From an uncultured Campylobacterales bacterium (lineage in GTDB: Bacteria > Campylobacterota > Campylobacteria > Campylobacterales > Arcobacteraceae), in NCBI GenBank assembly GCA_947494995.1, contig CANLWY010000005.1, forward strand, positions 124,001 to 188,000: a DNA stretch of 64,000 nt, in the 5' to 3' direction. The translations under genes were made by a program, and so were the position numbers. The notes under the pieces were generated by a model, which worked only from the letters and a program-made list of their open reading frames with translations, was not told the DNA's origin and ran no database searches. How positions within the stretch are numbered: position 1 is the stretch's first letter; each line of letters begins with the position of its first letter. Shown here piece by piece: positions 28,073 through 36,446 of this stretch.

Positions 28073-28663
28073 ATGACATATGAAATTGAAGGAATTAAAC
28101 CTGTTATTAGTCAAAAAGCTTTTATTCACGAGACTGCTGTAATAATTGGTGACGTAATTGTTGAAGAAGGGGTCTATATTGGACCAAATGCTTCAATTAG
28201 AGGAGATTTTGGAAGAGTTATAATTAAAAAAAACTCTAATATTCAAGACAGTTGTACTTTACATGGATATACTGGTATTGATACTATTATTGAAGAGAAT
28301 GGACATATTGGCCATGGAGTAATATTACATAGTTGTCATATTAAAAAAAATGCATTAATTGGAATGAGTGCTGTAATAATGGATGAAGCAGTCATTGGTG
28401 AAAATTCAATTATTGGTGCCCTATCTTTAGTTCCAGCTAAAATGAATATACCAGATAATCATTTGGCTATTGGAATTCCAGCTAAAGTAAAACGTAAATT
28501 AAGAGATCAAGAAATTGATTGGAAAAAAGAGAGTACACAATCTTATATTGATCTAACATTAAGATGTTTAAAAGATTTTAAAGCTTGTGAAGCATTAGAT
28601 GAACTAACTGAAAATAGAGAAAATCAAAGATTTGAAATGGATTTTAAACCAAAAAACAACTAA
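28073..28663 (+). CDS. caiE: Carnitine operon protein CaiE (gamma-carbonic-anhydrase-like hexapeptide protein)
   Basis: 196 residues, as in E. coli CaiE. Left-handed beta-helix repeats are visible (VYIGPNASIRGDFG, NSNIQDSCTLHG, NGHIGHGVILHSCHI, the last holding the metal-type histidines). The tail (DWKKESTQSYIDLTLRCL) matches the CaiE branch rather than PaaY or carbonic anhydrase. It is thought to aid the CoA-ligase/hydratase steps or cofactor use. The exact role is unsettled. Ribosome site AAAGGA. Confidence 0.9.
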   Translation: MTYEIEGIKPVISQKAFIHETAVIIGDVIVEEGVYIGPNASIRGDFGRVIIKKNSNIQDSCTLHGYTGIDTIIEENGHIGHGVILHSCHIKKNALIGMSAVIMDEAVIGENSIIGALSLVPAKMNIPDNHLAIGIPAKVKRKLRDQEIDWKKESTQSYIDLTLRCLKDFKACEALDELTENRENQRFEMDFKPKNN

Positions 28664-28677
28664 AGTTTTTTGGTTTT
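28646..28677 (+). terminator. Terminator overlapping the end of caiE
   Basis: AAACCAAAAAAC (28646-28657) pairs with GTTTTTTGGTTT (28665-28676). The left arm lies in the last caiE codons. Confidence 0.65.
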
Positions 28678-28773
28678 CTCACCCTTCTTAAAATAAAACC
28701 CTTTTTTAATCTTTCTTTAAAATAACTAAAAATCAAAAATATTAAAAAAAAATTAAATTCTTCAACTAATTTC

Positions 28774-28859
28774 TTGACAAAATATTAAAAAAATGTGTAT
28801 AATCAAAACATTAAAAATCACGATTAATTAATTTTATAGATTTTATATTAATCACGATT
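28774..28859 (+). promoter_or_regulatory. Porin promoter with two operator copies
   Basis: TTGACA at 28774-28779 and TATAAT at 28798-28803, 18 bases apart. AATCACGATT occurs at 28816-28825 and again at 28850-28859 (as TAATCACGATTA), 34 bases apart, both downstream of the -10 box. Two full sites on one leader would allow cooperative binding. Confidence 0.82.
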
Positions 28860-28876
28860 AAATACAAGGAGAAAAA

Positions 28877-30019
28877 ATGAAATTTGTTAAGCTAAGTTTA
28901 GCTGCAATTATTGGTTTAGGTTCATCTGCTTTTGCAGCGGATTCTTTAGTAGATGCTTTTAAAGAAGCAAAAGTAAGTGGTCAAGTACAGACATATTTTT
29001 GGAATAGAGACAATGGAACAAATGATGAAAGTATTCTAAATTTTGGTTTAGATTTAAGTTACGAAACTGCAAGATTAAACGGTTTTGGATTAAAAGCAAC
29101 ATTTCAATCATCATCATCTCCATTTATAGATGATGATTCAAAAGCAATGTTTGCAGGAGATATGCATGGTTCAGGAGCAAGATTATCTGAACTTTATCTT
29201 TCGTATGCATATGACAAAACAACAGCTCAAGTAGGTAGAATGTATTTTGCTACTCCTCTTATCTATGGTAGTGGATCTAGAATGAATAAAGAAGCATTTG
29301 AAGGTGCTTTAATTACTAACACTAATATTCCAAATACAAAACTTACTCTTGGATATGTTCAAAAAATGCAAACAAGAACAGATGGAGATGGAAATTTTGG
29401 TAAATTTTCTAAACAGTTCACTTGGCAAGGACATGTAGAAGATGGTGCTTATACTTTTGTAATTGAAAACTCTTCAATTGAAAATTTAAATTTAACTTTT
29501 GCATATTTAGATGCAGAAGATCTAATGAAAGTTTCTTATTCAGAAGCTGCATACAAAAATGGTATGTTTGGTTTAGCAGCACAGTACTATTATAGTGATG
29601 TTGATGCAAATGATGATTCATCTGATTTATTTGGTATTAAAGCAACAGTTAACTTTGATAAATTAGGTCTACTTGCAGCATATTCAACAACTGGTGACCA
29701 CTATGTAAATGCTGGATTAGGAAATGGAGCAGATTATGCCTTTACTGGGTCTCCAATCTTATCTGATTCTTATAAAGCAGATACAGATACAATTAAAGTT
29801 GGTGCAAGTTATGCTGTAACAGATGCATTATCAGTAGGTGCAAACTATGTATTAGAAGATCTTAAAGAAGCGGACAAAGAATATTCATATACAAGTTTTA
29901 CTGCAAATTATGCATTCTCTGGTTCATTAAAAGGACTAAATGCAGCTTTATTATATGATCATGCAGGAAAAGATAAAGAGGGTGATGAATTAAGACTTAA
30001 TTTAGTTTATTCATTCTAA
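28877..30019 (+). CDS. Major outer membrane porin (campylobacter/OprD type)
   Basis: 380 residues. Signal peptide ending SSAFA (about residue 20), then an OprD-like N-terminus (DSLVDAFKEAKVSGQVQTYF), alternating barrel strands and a terminal aromatic (LRLNLVYSF). It follows the cai-fix genes under the same palindromic operator, so it is probably the entry pore for carnitine or related amines rather than a housekeeping porin. Ribosome site AAGGAG at 28866-28871. Confidence 0.88.
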   Translation: MKFVKLSLAAIIGLGSSAFAADSLVDAFKEAKVSGQVQTYFWNRDNGTNDESILNFGLDLSYETARLNGFGLKATFQSSSSPFIDDDSKAMFAGDMHGSGARLSELYLSYAYDKTTAQVGRMYFATPLIYGSGSRMNKEAFEGALITNTNIPNTKLTLGYVQKMQTRTDGDGNFGKFSKQFTWQGHVEDGAYTFVIENSSIENLNLTFAYLDAEDLMKVSYSEAAYKNGMFGLAAQYYYSDVDANDDSSDLFGIKATVNFDKLGLLAAYSTTGDHYVNAGLGNGADYAFTGSPILSDSYKADTDTIKVGASYAVTDALSVGANYVLEDLKEADKEYSYTSFTANYAFSGSLKGLNAALLYDHAGKDKEGDELRLNLVYSF

Positions 30020-30059
30020 TTTTATATTACTAAAGCTACTAAGAAATTAAATCAGTTAG

Positions 30060-30092
30060 AAGGGTCAAGTTTTAAACTTGACCCTTTTTTTA
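30060..30092. terminator. Terminator between the porin and ribBX (convergent)
   Basis: AAGGGTCAAG and CTTGACCCTT form a strong stem closed by an AT-rich turn, followed by a run of T on the + strand. It ends the porin transcript and may also serve ribBX from the other side. Confidence 0.8.
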
Positions 30093-31145
30093 TACCTTTA
30101 TTGTTTTTACAATTTTCAAACCAAATCCACTTATTCCTACAAGTTCAATTGATTCACTGTTACTTAAAAGTTTTATCTCTTCAATATTAAAGTTTTTAAG
30201 AATTTGTGCTCCTATTCCATACTCTTTAATTTGATTCATATTTTTAGAGCTTCCTTTCATAAAAACTAAAACACCACCCTCTTTTTGTAAAAACTTTACA
30301 CTATTTATTAAAGTATCATATTTTTTTGATGACTCTAATAATTCATTATCCACAGAACTAGAATGAAACTTAACATATGAAGATTTACCTATTTTACCAA
30401 AGGTATAAACAATATGTTCATTACCTAAATGATCTTTGAAATCATATCTATTTGATTGTTCACCTAAAAATAATGGTGTTGATTTATCAACAATATTTAT
30501 TAAAGATTCATTCATCATTCTATATTCAACAATATCAGAAATTGCAACTATATTTAAATTATGTTTTTCACAAAAAATGTCTAAATCAGGTCTTCTTGCC
30601 ATTGTCCCATCTTCCTTCATGATTTCACAAATAACAGCAGAATCACTTAGTCCTGCAAGCTTACACAAATCAACAGAACCTTCTGTATGGCCTGTTCTAA
30701 CTAATGAACCACCCTCTTTTGCAATTAAAGGAAATATATGTCCAGGTCTTACAAGTTCACAAGCTTCTGATTTTTCATCTGCAAGTATTTTAATTGTCAT
30801 ATCTCTTTCTGGTGCAGATATTCCTGTACTTGCATCTTTTGCATCAACTGAAATTGTAAAAGCTGTTTCATATGAAGAGTTATTGTTATTAACCATAGGT
30901 ACCAACTCTAATCTTTTAGCCGTCTCTTTTGAGATAGAAACACAAATAAGTCCTTTTGCTTGACTAGCCATAAAGTTTACTTTTTCTGGCGTTGAAAACG
31001 AAGCAGCATAAACTAAGTCTCCTTCATTTTCTCTATCTTCATCATCTACCATTACAACCATTTTACCAGCTTTGATATCTTCAATTGCTTGTATTACTCT
31101 AATAATTGCTTGATGTGATTTTTTCTCATTTTTTATTGCATTCAT
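30090..31145 (-). CDS. RibBX: 3,4-dihydroxy-2-butanone-4-phosphate synthase with degenerate RibA-like domain
   Basis: 351 residues. Residues about 10-210 are a full RibB (VVMVDDEDRENEGDLVYAA, the RTGHTEGSVDLC motif, and ICEIMKEDGTMARRPDL). The remaining part aligns with GTP cyclohydrolase II but holds no cysteine at all, so the zinc site and activity are lost. This matches the RibBX form described in some proteobacteria, where X is a relic or accessory domain. Three operator-like palindromes lie upstream. Together with the ribA gene at 23251 it supports flavin supply. Confidence 0.9.
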   Translation of the reverse strand: MNAIKNEKKSHQAIIRVIQAIEDIKAGKMVVMVDDEDRENEGDLVYAASFSTPEKVNFMASQAKGLICVSISKETAKRLELVPMVNNNNSSYETAFTISVDAKDASTGISAPERDMTIKILADEKSEACELVRPGHIFPLIAKEGGSLVRTGHTEGSVDLCKLAGLSDSAVICEIMKEDGTMARRPDLDIFCEKHNLNIVAISDIVEYRMMNESLINIVDKSTPLFLGEQSNRYDFKDHLGNEHIVYTFGKIGKSSYVKFHSSSVDNELLESSKKYDTLINSVKFLQKEGGVLVFMKGSSKNMNQIKEYGIGAQILKNFNIEEIKLLSNSESIELVGISGFGLKIVKTIKV

Positions 31146-31183
31146 TTCTTCATCCTTTTAAAATATAGAGTATTTTAACATGT

Positions 31184-31230
31184 TTATCTTGATAAATAAA
31201 TTATCACGATAAGTTTTTATATCATGATTT
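31184..31230 (-). promoter_or_regulatory. Operator cluster before ribBX
   Basis: Three close relatives of the island's palindrome: TTATCTTGATAA (31184-31195), TTATCACGATAA (31201-31212) and TATCATGATT (31220-31229). The core ATCNYGAT is kept while the flanks change from AATC to TATC. No clear -35 box was found on the minus strand. Confidence 0.65.
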
Positions 31231-31244
31231 TAAAAAAGATTGTT

Positions 31245-31278
31245 TTTCTAAAAGGAGTTATTATTCTCCTTTTAGAAA
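31245..31278. repeat. 13-bp perfect inverted repeat after the chemoreceptor gene
   Basis: Arms 31245-31257 (TTTCTAAAAGGAG) and 31266-31278 with an 8-base loop. Neither strand has a T-run after it. It lies between the chemoreceptor stop and the ribBX operators, so it could end or protect the chemoreceptor mRNA. Confidence 0.55.
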
Positions 31279-31306
31279 TCTTGAAGATTTTGGTAGTTAA
31301 AAAAGT

Positions 31307-33574
31307 CTATTTACCTAAAAACTCTTTTTTATTAGCATCAGTAACTATTTCTTTTGCCAAGACATCAGTCTCTAAAGCTATCGTTTGAGTTTCATTTGCA
31401 ATAGTAGCATTTTGTTGAGTTTGTTGATCTAAGTTAGTAATCGCATCATTAATCTGTGTTATACCAGATTCTTGTTCCTTACTTGCAAGCGTAATCTCAT
31501 CAATTCTATTTGTAGCATTATGTATATCTTCTAATAACTCATTATACCCTGCAATCATTTTTGCAGAGATTTCTTTCCCTTCAGAAGCTTTTGAAGTTGC
31601 ATTCTCAACTAAGTCTTTTATCTCTTTTGCAGCTTCAGCACTTCTTGCGGCAAGATTTCTTACCTCTTGAGCAACAACTGCAAATCCTTTTCCTGCTTCA
31701 CCTGCAGTTGCAGCTTCTACTGCAGCATTTAAAGACAATATATTTGTTTGAAAAGCTATTTGGTCAATAACTGAAATAGCTTCATTAATTAAAGCTACTT
31801 GCTCTGTAATATTATCCATTGCACTTGTGGTATTTTGAGCTAAAGATTGTCCTTGTTTAGCAGAACTTGTTAAACTCTTAGCATTTACACTTAATTCAGA
31901 TATATTCTCTGAATTACTAACAATAGTACTTGTAATCTCCTCAAGTGCAGCAGCAGTCTCTTCTAATGAAGCAGCAGTTTTATTTGATAAATCATTTAAA
32001 ATATCAACATTGTCTGTAAGTTTTGAAGAAGAAGAGTCTAAAGTAAGTCCAACTTTTAAAGATTGAGATAAAAGTTCTGAAATTTCAATACCAAGATTAT
32101 TTACAGAGTTTTCAATTTCTCCATTTGCATTTAAAATAGTAGATTTAAAATTGTAATTTGAAAAATCATTTAAAACTTGAGTAATCTTATTTAAATCTTT
32201 TCCAATTTTTTCTTGTAGAACTTGCAACATTTCATTAAAATTCGAACTTAATTGTACTAATTCAGGGTTTGATGCTTTTTCTAGTATTTTTATATCTAAA
32301 TTACCTTTTTTTACCTCTTCAACAACATTTAGTACTTCATTTACACAAGAGATATCTTGATTTAAGTTTTTTTGAATTTTTTCAATATTTGAATTTATCT
32401 CTTTACTCATCATTCCAAATTCATCTTCGCTATTTAAAGGAATTTTCTCAACATTTTTCACCTCTTTATTTAAATATTTAAAAAAACTACTAAGTCCTAA
32501 AGTAATATGTTCTAAGTTTTTATTTAATATTCTTGTATTGTAAAAAATAACTAATGCAATAAATAAAAACCCAATAAGTCCAGCAATAATTGAAAATGAT
32601 TTTATTTCAATTGCAGATGCTAAATACTCTTCTTTAGGTACAGTTGTAACAAATGCCCAATTGGAATCACTATTAGCTATTTTAAAAGGAGATAAATAAT
32701 AGTATGAAAAAAGATCAACTTTTTGTAATTTTTGTTCATAAGAATATTCTTTATTTTCTTTAATACTTTTAATAATAGCTGAACTACTTTTTTTATATTT
32801 TGGTAAATCAATAAGAGTTTTTCCTAAAAGTTTTTTATCTTTATGCCCAACAATCATGGTTTTATCTGTAATTAAAAAGCCAAATCCATCTTCTAGAATT
32901 TTTATTTTTGAAATTCGCTCTTGCATTGAATCTAAAGAGATATCTGCGCCAACAGAACCTACAAATTTTCCTTCCCAAAAAATAGGAACACACATTGAAA
33001 CTACAAGTTTTTGTTCACCATTTACATCAGTCCAGTAAGGAGTTGTTACATACTCTTTTTTAGCATCTTCTGGACCATTAACCCATGACTTATAAGAGTC
33101 AGACTGTTCACTTCCAGCATTTACAACAATCTTTCCATTTGATCTTAACACCCAAGGAGTAAACCGTCCTGTTTTATCATGAGCTTTTGTATTTGCTAAC
33201 GAACTATCTCTTTGAAATAGTGTACCTGCATAAATATGAGACCACACACCAATAATATCAGGATTCTGCTCCACAACTCTTTGCAAATAATCAATAATGG
33301 ATTCTTTAGAATATTGCTTTGTTGCAATCATATTTTTTACTACATTTGCATAAGAATATGCAATATCAACAGTTTTATCAAGATCTTTTTTTACTTCTAA
33401 AGCATTTACTTCTGATATTTGCTTAATAATCTTTTTAGACATTATCTCTGTACTTGAATAAGACTTATCCATCACAAAATACGTATTTATCGATGAGGAA
33501 ATAAAAACTACAAGCAAAATGCCAAGTAACAATTTTTTAGAAAAACTTAAATTTCTGAACATATTATTCTCCAA
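31307..33574 (-). CDS. Methyl-accepting chemotaxis protein with dCache sensor
   Basis: 755 residues. Transmembrane helix near 13-30, a large periplasmic dCache domain (about 35-325; motifs [21 protein letters not shown], here read as [15 protein letters not shown], and [10 protein letters not shown]), second helix near 330-348, HAMP-like linkers, then the signalling hairpin ([20 protein letters not shown]). The C-terminus lacks an obvious pentapeptide tether. The promoter carries the carnitine island's operator, so the ligand is plausibly carnitine or another quaternary amine. dCache domains are known to bind amines and amino acids. Confidence 0.92.
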   Translation of the reverse strand: MENNMFRNLSFSKKLLLGILLVVFISSSINTYFVMDKSYSSTEIMSKKIIKQISEVNALEVKKDLDKTVDIAYSYANVVKNMIATKQYSKESIIDYLQRVVEQNPDIIGVWSHIYAGTLFQRDSSLANTKAHDKTGRFTPWVLRSNGKIVVNAGSEQSDSYKSWVNGPEDAKKEYVTTPYWTDVNGEQKLVVSMCVPIFWEGKFVGSVGADISLDSMQERISKIKILEDGFGFLITDKTMIVGHKDKKLLGKTLIDLPKYKKSSSAIIKSIKENKEYSYEQKLQKVDLFSYYYLSPFKIANSDSNWAFVTTVPKEEYLASAIEIKSFSIIAGLIGFLFIALVIFYNTRILNKNLEHITLGLSSFFKYLNKEVKNVEKIPLNSEDEFGMMSKEINSNIEKIQKNLNQDISCVNEVLNVVEEVKKGNLDIKILEKASNPELVQLSSNFNEMLQVLQEKIGKDLNKITQVLNDFSNYNFKSTILNANGEIENSVNNLGIEISELLSQSLKVGLTLDSSSSKLTDNVDILNDLSNKTAASLEETAAALEEITSTIVSNSENISELSVNAKSLTSSAKQGQSLAQNTTSAMDNITEQVALINEAISVIDQIAFQTNILSLNAAVEAATAGEAGKGFAVVAQEVRNLAARSAEAAKEIKDLVENATSKASEGKEISAKMIAGYNELLEDIHNATNRIDEITLASKEQESGITQINDAITNLDQQTQQNATIANETQTIALETDVLAKEIVTDANKKEFLGK

Positions 33575-33584
33575 AATAATTTTA

Positions 33585-33653
33585 TTATCGTGTTTATTTT
33601 TTAATCATGATTTGCAAAATAGAATCATATAACAATTGTAATCTTTTGTCAAA
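33585..33653 (-). promoter_or_regulatory. Chemoreceptor promoter with operator
   Basis: On the minus strand TTGACA (33653-33648) and TATGAT (33629-33624) are 18 bases apart. AATCATGATT (33603-33612) covers the start region, the same layout as at caiT. An imperfect copy TTATCGTGTT lies at 33585-33594. Confidence 0.78.
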
Positions 33654-33677
33654 TTTTTTTGTTAATTTTCAAAACTC

Positions 33678-33749
33678 TTGACAAATTTAAATAAAAGCAG
33701 TAATATTTTACAAGAAATACTAATCATGATTTTTTATTTGTCATGATAA
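33678..33749 (+). promoter_or_regulatory. Hydrolase-panB promoter with operator
   Basis: TTGACA at 33678-33683 and TAATAT at 33701-33706, 17 bases apart. AATCATGATT at 33722-33731 and an imperfect GTCATGATAA at 33740-33749 lie downstream of the start. Divergent from the chemoreceptor promoter. Confidence 0.75.
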
Positions 33750-33770
33750 TCAAATATTGAAAGTATAATT

Positions 33771-34364
33771 ATGAAAGTTTTATATAAACCCGTAGGTCCT
33801 TATGAAGAAAACACTTATATTGTTTCAAAAGAAGGAAAAGATTTTATAATAGACCCTGGTCAGGGCTCTATAAACTGGATAACAAAAAATGCAAAAAATC
33901 CTGTCGCAATTTTAAATACCCATGGACACTCAGATCACATTTGGTCAAATAAAATTGTTCAAGACAAATTTAAAGTTCCTATCTACTGCCCAAAAGATGA
34001 CTGTTTTATGCTAATGAACGACTATGATAAAGAAGGATATGATTTAACTATTCCTGATTTTAAGGTTAAAGAAAATGAAACTCTTTTTATATCAGAAATT
34101 AAAATAGAATTCTTACATTTCCCTGGTCATACTCCTGGTAGTAGTGTTATAAAAATAGAAGATGCTTTATTTAGTGGAGACTTTATTTTTAATGGATCAA
34201 TAGGAAGGACTGATTTTGCTTTTAGCTCTCCCAAAGATATGAAAAAAAGTATTAATAACTTTTTGAAAATCAAAGAAGATCTAATTATTTTTCCAGGTCA
34301 TGGACCCCATACATCAGTTAAAGCAGAACAAAAAAACTTAAAAAGATTTTTAAAATTTTATTAG
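33771..34364 (+). CDS. Metallo-beta-lactamase-fold hydrolase (glyoxalase II-like)
   Basis: 197 residues. The metal motif THGHSDH is at about 50-56, FPGHTPGSSVI at about 120, FSGDFIFNGSIGRTDF near 138 and IIFPGHGPHT near 175, the usual ligands of the glyoxalase II/YcbL group. It hydrolyses a thioester, such as a hydroxyacyl-glutathione or another thiol ester. It is transcribed with panB under the carnitine operator, so a CoA- or thiol-ester clean-up role is possible, but this is inference. Confidence 0.88.
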   Translation: MKVLYKPVGPYEENTYIVSKEGKDFIIDPGQGSINWITKNAKNPVAILNTHGHSDHIWSNKIVQDKFKVPIYCPKDDCFMLMNDYDKEGYDLTIPDFKVKENETLFISEIKIEFLHFPGHTPGSSVIKIEDALFSGDFIFNGSIGRTDFAFSSPKDMKKSINNFLKIKEDLIIFPGHGPHTSVKAEQKNLKRFLKFY

Positions 34365-34383
34365 AAAACAAAAGGAACTATTT

Positions 34384-35193
34384 ATGAGTATAGTAGTAAA
34401 ACAAAACAAAAAAACAATAACATCAATTAAAAAACAAAAAAATAAAGAACTAATTACAATGATAACTGCATATGATGCCTTATTTGCTAAATTATTTGAT
34501 TCTCAAGTAGATATTATATTAGTAGGAGATAGTCTTCATATGAGTTTCAATGGAGACTCAGATACTATTAGTGCAAGTTTAGAAGAGATGATTTATCATA
34601 CAAAAGCCGTATGCAGTGGGGCAAAAAATGCTTTAGTTGTATTTGATATGCCTTTTGGAACATATCTAGACAAAAAAAGTGCATTAAAAAATGCAGTAAA
34701 AGTTTATAAACAAACAAAAGCTAGTGCAGTAAAAATAGAAGGTGGAGAGAATAAAGCTCACATTGTTAAAAATTTAACAAATAATGGAATTGCTGTAATG
34801 GGTCATATAGGATTATTACCACAAAGTGTAAGAGCTGAAGGTGGATATAAAATTAAAGGAAGAAATAAAAAAGAGATAAAACAACTTTTAAAAGATGCAA
34901 AAGCTATTGAAAAAGCTGGTGCATTTGCAATTGTTGTAGAGGGTGTTATTTCAGATGTAGCAAAAGAAATTGCAAATAGTCTTACTATTCCAGTAATTGG
35001 TATTGGAGCAGGAAGTGAAGTTGATGGTCAAGTTTTAGTATGGAGTGATGCTTTTGGTTTTTTTGAAGAGTTTACTCCAAAATTTGTAAAAAAATATATG
35101 AATGGGGCAGAATTAATTAAAGAATCTTTATCTAATTATATTGATGATGTAAAACAAAAAAAATTCCCAAGTGAAGAACATACTTATAATTAA
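34384..35193 (+). CDS. panB: 3-methyl-2-oxobutanoate hydroxymethyltransferase
   Basis: 269 residues, normal length. Makes ketopantoate, the committed step to pantothenate and CoA. Motifs: MITAYDALFAKLFD, ILVGDSLHM, EGGENKAHIV, MGHIGLLPQS and PVIGIGAGSEVDGQVLV. It starts 19 bases after the hydrolase gene and shares its promoter. panD is in the same island, but panC was not found in the window. Confidence 0.95.
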   Translation: MSIVVKQNKKTITSIKKQKNKELITMITAYDALFAKLFDSQVDIILVGDSLHMSFNGDSDTISASLEEMIYHTKAVCSGAKNALVVFDMPFGTYLDKKSALKNAVKVYKQTKASAVKIEGGENKAHIVKNLTNNGIAVMGHIGLLPQSVRAEGGYKIKGRNKKEIKQLLKDAKAIEKAGAFAIVVEGVISDVAKEIANSLTIPVIGIGAGSEVDGQVLVWSDAFGFFEEFTPKFVKKYMNGAELIKESLSNYIDDVKQKKFPSEEHTYN

Positions 35194-35260
35194 TTAGTTT
35201 TAGAAAGAAAAGATTTATTATTAAAGTTTTTAATAAAATTAAATCTTTTCTATCTTAGTT

Positions 35261-35541
35261 TTATTTTTTATACTTATTCTGCATAAACCACATAAAAGAA
35301 AACATCAAGCCAGGTGTTTTTGCTTTACTCTCATCAAAAATAAACTCTTTAAACTCTTCTATTGGTAAAAGCATTGTCTCTATCTCTTCATCATGGATTC
35401 CTCCCCCATCATGTATTTTCATAGACTCATTTATTGAAGCATAGTATAAAGTTTGACAACCTCCACTAACACCTACATTTGTATAAAAAGATTGATTTTA
35501 TCAATTGAGTCTAAAGGCACATCATAACCACATTCTTCATC
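35261..35541 (-). pseudogene. Truncated, frameshifted copy of the NUDIX hydrolase gene at 55503-56078
   Basis: This stretch is nearly identical to the 3' half of the intact NUDIX gene (55503 to about 55790), including the stop context and the GCATAAACCACATAAAAGAA stretch. It contains a few substitutions and a one-base loss (AGATTGATTTTATC against AGATGTGATTTTTTC) that breaks the frame. Similarity stops at about 35541, so roughly the first half of the gene is missing. No other gene was seen in the 545-base gap 35194-35738. Confidence 0.88.
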
Positions 35542-35738
35542 TTACATATGAGAATCAAATATGCACATATAAAAAACTTCACGGAATAAGCATGTTTAAT
35601 TTTTGAATATTTCTATATTTGTTTAAATAAATTAGATATTTTATGAAAAGTATTTTCATTTTATTACTTTATAAATTTTAAAAGAAAGGATTTGAGTTTA
35701 TAAATAAATCAAATCCTAAAAAGCTTTGATATAAGTAT

Positions 35739-36446
35739 CTATTTGGTGGTAGTATAGTTGTCTTCTTGCCAATCCTGAAGACCTTGTTCTTTTTCTTTAT
35801 ATCTTTTTGATAAAGATATTCTATATGCATCTGCTAATTTATCACACTCTAAAATTTCTTTAATATTTCCTTGATTATCTTTTGCATTAAATGCACATTT
35901 ATTTATATGTTCAATTGTAATTTTTGGATACTCTCTTGATAATAAAGTTAATTTATCACCATTTCTAATATATCCACCCTCTATAACTCTAAAATAAAAC
36001 CCTGTTTTAAACTCTTTTACAACAACAGAAGTTAAACTTTTAATTCCTAATACTGATGATATTTTCCAACATGGTTGTCTAGGTTGAGAAACTTCAAAAA
36101 TCACTTGACCACATTTAAATCTATCTCCTAAACAAACTTCTGAATCATCTAAATCTTTAATAGCAAGATTTTCTCCAAATGCACAATCAGGTAAATCAAA
36201 ATCATACTTTTCTTTAAAAAAAGTATAATATTTTTGACTATATACACAAACAGCTTTATCAACACCCCCATGATGTGCTTTGTCACTTTGATTATCTGTT
36301 GAAAAACCTAATTCATTTACAATTAATATTTCATTGTTAGCAACAAGCTTTTTTTTATATGATGTTTTATATGGCTTTCTTTTTCCATCTTCTACTTCTT
36401 GTTCTCTTCCACAAAAAATATATTTTATATTTGATTCAACCTTCAT
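35739..36446 (-). CDS. MOSC-domain protein, YiiM-like
   Basis: 235 residues. MOSC domains carry sulfur or handle molybdenum cofactor. The conserved region is HGGVDKAVCVYSQKYY, FGENLAIKDLDDSEVCLGD and the cysteine motif SQPRQPCWKISS. The YiiM/YcbX branch reduces N-hydroxylated bases in E. coli. The start overlaps the end of the aminotransferase gene by 11 bases, so it is the last gene of a MOSC-aminotransferase-MOSC operon. Confidence 0.88.
   Translation of the reverse strand: MKVESNIKYIFCGREQEVEDGKRKPYKTSYKKKLVANNEILIVNELGFSTDNQSDKAHHGGVDKAVCVYSQKYYTFFKEKYDFDLPDCAFGENLAIKDLDDSEVCLGDRFKCGQVIFEVSQPRQPCWKISSVLGIKSLTSVVVKEFKTGFYFRVIEGGYIRNGDKLTLLSREYPKITIEHINKCAFNAKDNQGNIKEILECDKLADAYRISLSKRYKEKEQGLQDWQEDNYTTTK

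Noticed and set aside
30436-30963. 175-codon open frame on the plus strand inside ribBX
   Set aside because: Antisense to the conserved RibB domain. Long only because of codon bias on the coding strand.
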